From Gemella haemolysans (GTDB lineage: Bacteria > Bacillota > Bacilli > Staphylococcales > Gemellaceae), in the NCBI RefSeq assembly GCF_001553035.1, contig NZ_KQ959995.1, positions 1,854-47,322 on the forward strand: 45,469 nt of DNA, written 5' to 3'. Numbering within the stretch: the first letter of the stretch is position 1; every line of letters begins with the position of its first letter. The notes under the pieces are model-generated. The model saw only the letters and a list, made by a program, of their open reading frames with translations, searched no databases and was not told the origin of the DNA. Positions 41,529-45,469 of this stretch are shown here, in pieces. Made by a program: the position numbers and the translations under genes.

Positions 41529-42317
41529 ATGTTATTTGATACACATGCGCATCTAAATGATGATGCTTATTTAGAAGACTTAGAAGAAACTATTTCTCGT
41601 GCAAAAGAAGCGGGAGTAAAATTAATAAACATAGTTGGTTTCGATGATAAAAGTATAGAAAAAGCACTGGAAATCACAGCTAAATATGACTTTTTATATT
41701 TAACAGTAGGTTGGCACCCAGTAGAAGCAATTGACTTTACAGAAGAAAAATATGAAATGATAAAAAAAATTGCTTTAACTAATGATAAAGTAGTAGCTAT
41801 CGGAGAGATTGGTCTAGATTATCACTGGGATAAAAGTCCAAAGGATGTTCAAAAAGAAGTATTTAGAAGACAAATTCAACTAGCAAAAGAAGTAAACAAA
41901 CCAATAGTAATTCACACACGTGATGCTATGGCAGATACAATACAAATACTTCAAGAAGAAAAAGCTAGTGAAATTGGTGGAATAATGCACAGTTTTTCTG
42001 GTTCTGTAGAAAGCATGAATATAATGCTAAAAGAGAACTTCTATATTTCATTAGGTGGACCAGTGACATTTAAAAATGCAAAAACACCTAAAGAAGTAGC
42101 AAAAGCTTGTCCGTTAGATAAGTTGTTAATTGAAACGGACTGTCCGTATTTGACACCAACACCATATAGAGGAAAAAGAAATGAACCTGCATACGTGCAC
42201 TATGTAGCACAAGAAATTGCAGATCTTAAAGAAATGTCGTATGAACAACTAACAAAACAAACATTCAATAATGCATGTACGTTGTTCGGATTAGAAGGTA
42301 AAAAGGAGATTGATTAA
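41529..42317 (+). CDS. tatD: TatD-family metal-dependent hydrolase/DNase
   Basis: Amidohydrolase-fold nuclease of 262 residues. Metal ligands visible: DTHAHLND (His6, His8), IGEIGLDYHW (Glu), VIHTRDA (His), MHSFSGS (His) and ETDCPYL (Asp). ATG at 41529 has AGGAGG six bases before it; an in-frame ATG at 41484 is upstream of the probable transcript start. It lies 3 bases before the YabE/Rpf-like gene, the same order as yabD-yabE in Bacillus subtilis. Confidence 0.93.
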   Translation: MLFDTHAHLNDDAYLEDLEETISRAKEAGVKLINIVGFDDKSIEKALEITAKYDFLYLTVGWHPVEAIDFTEEKYEMIKKIALTNDKVVAIGEIGLDYHWDKSPKDVQKEVFRRQIQLAKEVNKPIVIHTRDAMADTIQILQEEKASEIGGIMHSFSGSVESMNIMLKENFYISLGGPVTFKNAKTPKEVAKACPLDKLLIETDCPYLTPTPYRGKRNEPAYVHYVAQEIADLKEMSYEQLTKQTFNNACTLFGLEGKKEID

Positions 42318-42320
42318 TAC

Positions 42321-43343
42321 ATGAAATTAGGTAGAATTGTAGCCGCAGCGGCAACATCGGGATTATTATTATCGGGAGCTTTCGTAGTAGCGGAAGAATA
42401 TACAGGGCACAATGTTTTCGCCGTAAACTTAGATAATAGTAACAAAATTGAGCTAAAAACTAAAAAAGGAACAGTTAGAGAAATTCTTATCGCTAATAAT
42501 ATACCTTTTGGTGCAGATGATAGAGTAGAACCAGGATTAGACACTAGAGTGAACGGTGGAGAAACTATTAACATTTATAAAGCTCGTGAAATAACAATCG
42601 TTGATGGAAATACAACTACAGTAAGAAAAACTACTTACAAAAAAGTTGAAGATATCTTAAAAGAATTAAACATTACTCTTGGTGAAAAAGATGAAGTTAC
42701 ACCAGGATTAAAGAGTGAAGTAGCTACAGTTGATACAATTAAAATTGCCAGAACTGGAAAAACTACTGAAACGAAAAAAGAAGTAATTAAATTTGAAACA
42801 AAAGAAGAAAAAGACGATTCTAAATATGTAGATGAAAAAGTTACAAAAGTTGAAGGTAAAAATGGTGAGAAAGAAGTTACTTATAACATTGTAAGAGAAA
42901 ATGGTAAAGAAGTATCTAGAGAAGTTGCTTCTGAGAAAGTAATCACTGAAGCTACAGCAAAAGTTGTAGTAGTAGGAACTAAACAACGTCCAGCAGCTCA
43001 ACAACAAGGAGTAGTAGCAGCGCAACAATCTTACGCAGCACCAGCTCAATCGTATTCAGCACCAGGAGGATCTGTTGTATTATCAAATGGTAATACTGCA
43101 GGGGCTGATGGAGCAGCAGCAGCTCAAGAAATGGCTCGCCGTACAGGAGTACCAGCGTCGACTTGGGAACACATTATTGCGCGTGAATCTAACGGGCAGG
43201 TAAATGCGAGAAATGCTTCTGGAGCTAGTGGATTATTCCAAACAATGCCAGGATGGGGATCTACAGCAACAGTTCAAGATCAAATTAATGCGGCAACTCG
43301 TGCATATCAAGCACAAGGTTTAGCAGCTTGGGGAATGAGATAA
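42321..43343 (+). CDS. YabE/Rpf-like secreted wall protein with G5 domain and lysozyme-like C-terminus
   Basis: 340 residues. N-terminal signal ([20 protein letters not shown]); two DUF348 ubiquitin-like repeats (about residues 43-145, with [18 protein letters not shown] and [19 protein letters not shown]); a G5 domain (about 149-221, [12 protein letters not shown] with [16 protein letters not shown]); a Gln/Ala/Ser linker (222-260); and a transglycosylase-like C-terminus (about 262-340) with [12 protein letters not shown] holding the probable catalytic Glu, then [15 protein letters not shown]. Resuscitation-promoting-factor and YabE proteins share DUF348-G5-catalytic order, but here the catalytic end looks like SceD/IsaA-type lytic transglycosylases instead of the 3D domain. 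Probably cleaves peptidoglycan during growth. GGAGAT precedes the start. Confidence 0.87.
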   Translation: MKLGRIVAAAATSGLLLSGAFVVAEEYTGHNVFAVNLDNSNKIELKTKKGTVREILIANNIPFGADDRVEPGLDTRVNGGETINIYKAREITIVDGNTTTVRKTTYKKVEDILKELNITLGEKDEVTPGLKSEVATVDTIKIARTGKTTETKKEVIKFETKEEKDDSKYVDEKVTKVEGKNGEKEVTYNIVRENGKEVSREVASEKVITEATAKVVVVGTKQRPAAQQQGVVAAQQSYAAPAQSYSAPGGSVVLSNGNTAGADGAAAAQEMARRTGVPASTWEHIIARESNGQVNARNASGASGLFQTMPGWGSTATVQDQINAATRAYQAQGLAAWGMR

Positions 43344-43353
43344 ATAATTAAAA

Positions 43354-43379
43354 GAAGACGATTAATCGTCTTCTTTATT
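43354..43379. terminator. Bidirectional terminator
   Basis: GAAGACGATTAATCGTCTTC (43354-43373) is a perfect palindrome flanked by T-rich DNA on the plus side and A-rich DNA on the other. It ends the tatD operon and can also end the minus-strand small gene. Confidence 0.7.
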
Positions 43380-43454
43380 TGTAAGAAAATAGCCTAAAGT
43401 TCCACCTATAGCGCCACATACCATACAAATTATTACTAATATTGGAATATACAT
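43362..43454 (-). CDS. Small 30-residue membrane peptide
   Basis: Minus strand from ATG at 43454: MYIPILVIICMVCGAIGGTL then GYFLTNKEDD. One hydrophobic helix with GxxGG and a charged C-terminal tail, with AAAGGGGAAAAT about 6 bases upstream. Looks like a real single-helix small protein: clear ribosome site, membrane segment and polar end. The stop codon lies in the palindromic terminator. No family recognised; toxin-like or regulatory small membrane peptides have this form. Converges with the Rpf-like gene. Confidence 0.55.
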   Translation of the reverse strand: MYIPILVIICMVCGAIGGTLGYFLTNKEDD

Positions 43455-43479
43455 TTTTATTTTCCCCTTTTTTTATTTA

Positions 43480-43530
43480 GGTAGATTCAACAAAATTGAT
43501 TTTTTGAAATCACGATTTTTTAGCTACTCC
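43480..43530 (+). repeat. Dispersed repeat, second module only
   Basis: GGTAGATTCAACAAAATTGA, then GAAATCACGATTTTTTAG and CTACTCC match module 2 of the 34368-34524 and 27105-27232 copies. The first module is missing. Confidence 0.65.
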
Positions 43531-43627
43531 TTAAAACAGCTGCTATTACTTTTCACTTTCAACTCATCATAAATTAAGGGGTAAAACAAGTCTTATAATA
43601 ACTAAGAATATATGATATAATAAAATG

Positions 43628-43730
43628 GATAACATGTTCAAACGAAGAAGAAAAATCTAAGTTATATTGGAAAAACTCATCTTTAAATTAGATATTTTTA
43701 GTATCCGAATTTATAACTTAGATTTTTTTT
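43628..43730 (+). ncRNA. Possible small RNA, about 100 bases
   Basis: An extended -10 box TGATATAAT (43613-43621) is followed by about 100 bases without a useful ORF (only MDNMFKRRRKI), ending in a terminator-like structure: AAAAATCTAAGTTATA (43651-43666) pairs with TATAACTTAGATTTTT (43712-43727), then more T. The -35 is poor. It lies between the convergent genes; it could instead be the terminator of the MFS gene acting from the other side. Confidence 0.35.
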
Positions 43731-43733
43731 ATT

Positions 43734-44897
43734 TTATATTTTCTTTTCAACTAGTTTGAATGTTACGAATGATATAGCTGAACAAATTACGATTGCTATT
43801 GCACTAGAGTGGAAGATATTTCCAATACCGACTAGTGGTGAAACAACACCACCTAAGAAGAATGGTACAAATCCAAAGAAAGCCGAGGCACTTCCAGCAC
43901 GCTCACGTTCTAAACTCATAGCGATAGCAGAACCAGCAGGTAAAATAAATCCTAATCCTAGTAGAAGAAGGAAGAATCCTACTTCAATGAATAGGAAAGG
44001 TAGTGTAAGAGTTAGTGCAACTGCAAGGTAGATGCTAACTAATAACATAAGGGATAACCCTAGTTTGATACTAACTTTCTCTTTAAAATTACCAGCGTTC
44101 TTGCTTCCTAAAACTATAGCAAAACCATTTAGACCAAAGCATAAGCTATACATTAATGGACTTAAGCTATAATGAGTTTGTAAGATGAATGGTGATGCCG
44201 CGATATAGGCGAACATAGCAGCTAAGGCAAATCCTTGAACAATAACAAGAGCAAAGAATAGTCTATTTTTTACAACATATACAAGAGAATAATATGTCTT
44301 AGTTATTGGAAGATCTAAGCGTTTTTCAATGGCTAAAGATTCATTGAATTTAAAGCTTACAGCTAATAAAATCACACCGATTAGAGCAAGTGTAATGAAA
44401 ATACCTCTCCAATCTGTAAGTTCTAGTAATACACTTCCTAGGATAGGAGAAAGAATAGGTGCTAAGCCGTTAACAGCCATAAGTAGGGCAAAGAAAGCAG
44501 CTAATTCACGTCCATGGTATAAATCTGTAGAAATAGCACGAGAAATAACTACAGCTCCTGCAGAAGATACACCTTGGATAAATCGTAATACTATCATTGC
44601 GTATACATTAGGAAAAAGAATAATAGCAATAGTACTTATTAAATAAACTATTAAGCTGATTATTAATGGATTCTTACGACCATATTTATCACTAATAGGT
44701 CCGATAAGTAGCTGTCCTAATGCAAGTCCTACCATACTACCTGTTAGAGTAAGTTGAATTGTTGATGTACTAGAATTAAAATACGAACTCATAGTAGGTA
44801 GTGCTGGTAAATATAAATCTGTAACAAATGGCCCAAAAGCCGATAACGTTCCTAGAAAGAGTACTAGAAACAATTTAGAATTTCTTTTTAATGTCAT
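43734..44897 (-). CDS. MFS drug exporter, Bcr/CflA family
   Basis: 387 residues, 12 predicted helices. N-terminal GPFVTDLYLPALPTMSSYF and loop 2-3 motif GPISDKYGRKNPLI (motif A) are characteristic of Bcr/CflA; motif C-like region GLAPILSPILGSVLLELTDW in helix 5 marks an antiporter. Likely substrates are small toxic molecules; the precise one is unknown. GAAAGGAGTC precedes ATG (44897). Own promoter on the minus strand. Confidence 0.88.
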   Translation of the reverse strand: MTLKRNSKLFLVLFLGTLSAFGPFVTDLYLPALPTMSSYFNSSTSTIQLTLTGSMVGLALGQLLIGPISDKYGRKNPLIISLIVYLISTIAIILFPNVYAMIVLRFIQGVSSAGAVVISRAISTDLYHGRELAAFFALLMAVNGLAPILSPILGSVLLELTDWRGIFITLALIGVILLAVSFKFNESLAIEKRLDLPITKTYYSLVYVVKNRLFFALVIVQGFALAAMFAYIAASPFILQTHYSLSPLMYSLCFGLNGFAIVLGSKNAGNFKEKVSIKLGLSLMLLVSIYLAVALTLTLPFLFIEVGFFLLLLGLGFILPAGSAIAMSLERERAGSASAFFGFVPFFLGGVVSPLVGIGNIFHSSAIAIVICSAISFVTFKLVEKKI

Positions 44898-44932
44898 GTT
44901 GACTCCTTTCGATTTTTAAGAAATATGAACAG

Positions 44933-44941
44933 ATTATAGCA
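44933..44941 (-). promoter_or_regulatory. Extended -10 promoter of the MFS gene
   Basis: On the minus strand ATGCTATAAT gives TG-C-TATAAT (TATAAT at 44938-44933), about 35 bases before the start. The upstream part (44942-45080) is very A/T-rich with no gene. Confidence 0.55.
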
Positions 44942-45085
44942 TAAAAAAATTTTTTTCGTAAGTTTTTTTTTCGTTTTTTGAAAAAAGTTTATATGTAATT
45001 TTCAGTTTTCATTTTTATAAATATAAAGTTGTATTTCATAAACATTTTTTAAAAAAAGATGAAGTTTGAGATGTTTACAGAAAAT

Positions 45086-45140
45086 AATAAAAGTACTTAA
45101 ATAATCCTAATATGATTAATTTAAGTACTTTTATTTTACA
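45086..45140. terminator. 17-bp hairpin terminator downstream of the minus-strand gene
   Basis: AATAAAAGTACTTAAAT (45086-45102) pairs with ATTTAAGTACTTTTATT (45119-45135). It overlaps the stop codon of the minus-strand gene (45131-45133) and works as a terminator for it; T-rich on both sides. Confidence 0.7.
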
Positions 45141-45391
45141 TCGAAATCAACAGAGTCGATATTTGCGATTAATTTATTTTTTATAAACCAAATTAATGAG
45201 AATACATAAACTGTATATGTGAAAAATAAAAAGCTAGAAAAAAGAGTGACCTTAGAGTTTTTTAATAGTAAAAAATTTATTAAGATAATTACTATATAAG
45301 CAATAAAAGCAACTACTAATCTTCGAGTATTTTTTTTGATCCAGTTATTGTATTTTGTTTGTAATTCGGCTCTTTTTATTTCTATATCCAT
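45131..45391 (-). CDS. Small membrane protein with two helices
   Basis: 86 residues, minus strand from ATG at 45391 with GGAGGA before it. Charged N-terminus (MDIEIKRAELQTKYNNWIKK), then two hydrophobic helices (about residues 25-45 and 50-70) and a charged tail. No family recognised. The next upstream sequence is a dispersed repeat at the window end. Possibly a regulatory or stress-related membrane protein. Confidence 0.7.
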   Translation of the reverse strand: MDIEIKRAELQTKYNNWIKKNTRRLVVAFIAYIVIILINFLLLKNSKVTLFSSFLFFTYTVYVFSLIWFIKNKLIANIDSVDFDVK

Positions 45392-45414
45392 AAAAAATCC
45401 TCCGAAGGGGGCAG

Positions 45415-45469
45415 ATTCAAAAGATCTGAATTTTAATAAAGTGTATATGAGAACTCATAGACGCAGTGG
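45415..45469 (+). repeat. Dispersed two-hairpin repeat, copy 5 (cut by window end)
   Basis: GAATTTTAATAAAGTGTATA, GAGAACTCATAGACGCAGTGG matches the first 45 bases of copies 1 and 4 closely. It continues beyond the window. Confidence 0.75.

Noticed and set aside
42708-43049. Minus-strand frame rich in Phe and Ser inside the Rpf-like gene
   Set aside because: Shadow of the Lys/Glu-rich G5 region; low-complexity composition and no ribosome site.
44329-44646. Plus-strand 105-codon frame inside the MFS gene
   Set aside because: Antisense shadow of a convincing 12-helix transporter.

Overview
The window is AT-rich chromosomal DNA from a low-GC Gram-positive bacterium (Firmicutes). The complete S10-spc-alpha ribosomal operon, Shine-Dalgarno sites close to AGGAGG, a T-box riboswitch, a ThrE pair split over two genes and a YabE/Rpf-type wall lysin all point there. 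Gene content and codon style suggest a Gemella-like organism of the Bacilli; this is inference, since no database was consulted. No rRNA, tRNA or CRISPR array was seen.

Left end (1-1355): nested mobile-element debris. The 3' part of an IS3-family (IS150-like) transposase with a one-base frameshift appears to sit inside an IS256-family transposase remnant, which itself interrupts a dispersed two-hairpin repeat. Further copies of that repeat lie at 1888-2027, 27105-27232, 34368-34524 and 45415 to the window end, with a half copy at 43480-43530.

Housekeeping and competence genes (1389-9533): tadA, an rlmA-like 23S rRNA methyltransferase, a small unknown protein, coiA, dprA, a possible alpha/beta-hydrolase-like protein, a CapA-family metallophosphatase, a nitroreductase, a HAD phosphatase and an OsmC-family protein.

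Ribosomal superoperon (9703-23934): a strong promoter and a structured leader precede rpsJ-rplC-rplD-rplW-rplB-rpsS-rplV-rpsC-rplP-rpmC-rpsQ-rplN-rplX-rplE-rpsN-rpsH-rplF-rplR-rpsE-rpmD-rplO-secY-adk-infA-rpmJ-rpsM-rpsK-rpoA-rplQ. The S14 gene is the long zinc-independent type and map is absent between adk and infA. Downstream lie a G-free stretch, two terminator-like hairpins and an array of hairpins with shared flanks (23940-24280).

Accessory cassette (24375-26996): own promoter, a secreted aromatic-rich protein, two very AT-rich membrane proteins and a short ABC ATPase. This looks like an unrecognised bacteriocin/immunity-type or peptide-export system and is the best candidate for something new in the window.

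Transport and amino-acid metabolism (27307-40113): the two ThrE halves; an autoregulated-looking YtrA-type GntR/ABC operon; a methionine-type T-box controlling a cyclase/formamidase-like enzyme and a MetE-like methyltransferase; and a complete Opp/Dpp peptide ABC transporter with two hairpins between the binding-protein gene and the permease genes. T-box control of a formamidase-like enzyme beside a methionine synthase and a peptide importer suggests a methionine-acquisition neighbourhood.

Right end (40193-45469): ybaK, a small secreted protein, tatD with a YabE/Rpf-like wall enzyme, a 30-residue membrane peptide gene on the minus strand, a possible small RNA, a Bcr/CflA-type MFS exporter and a small two-helix membrane protein.
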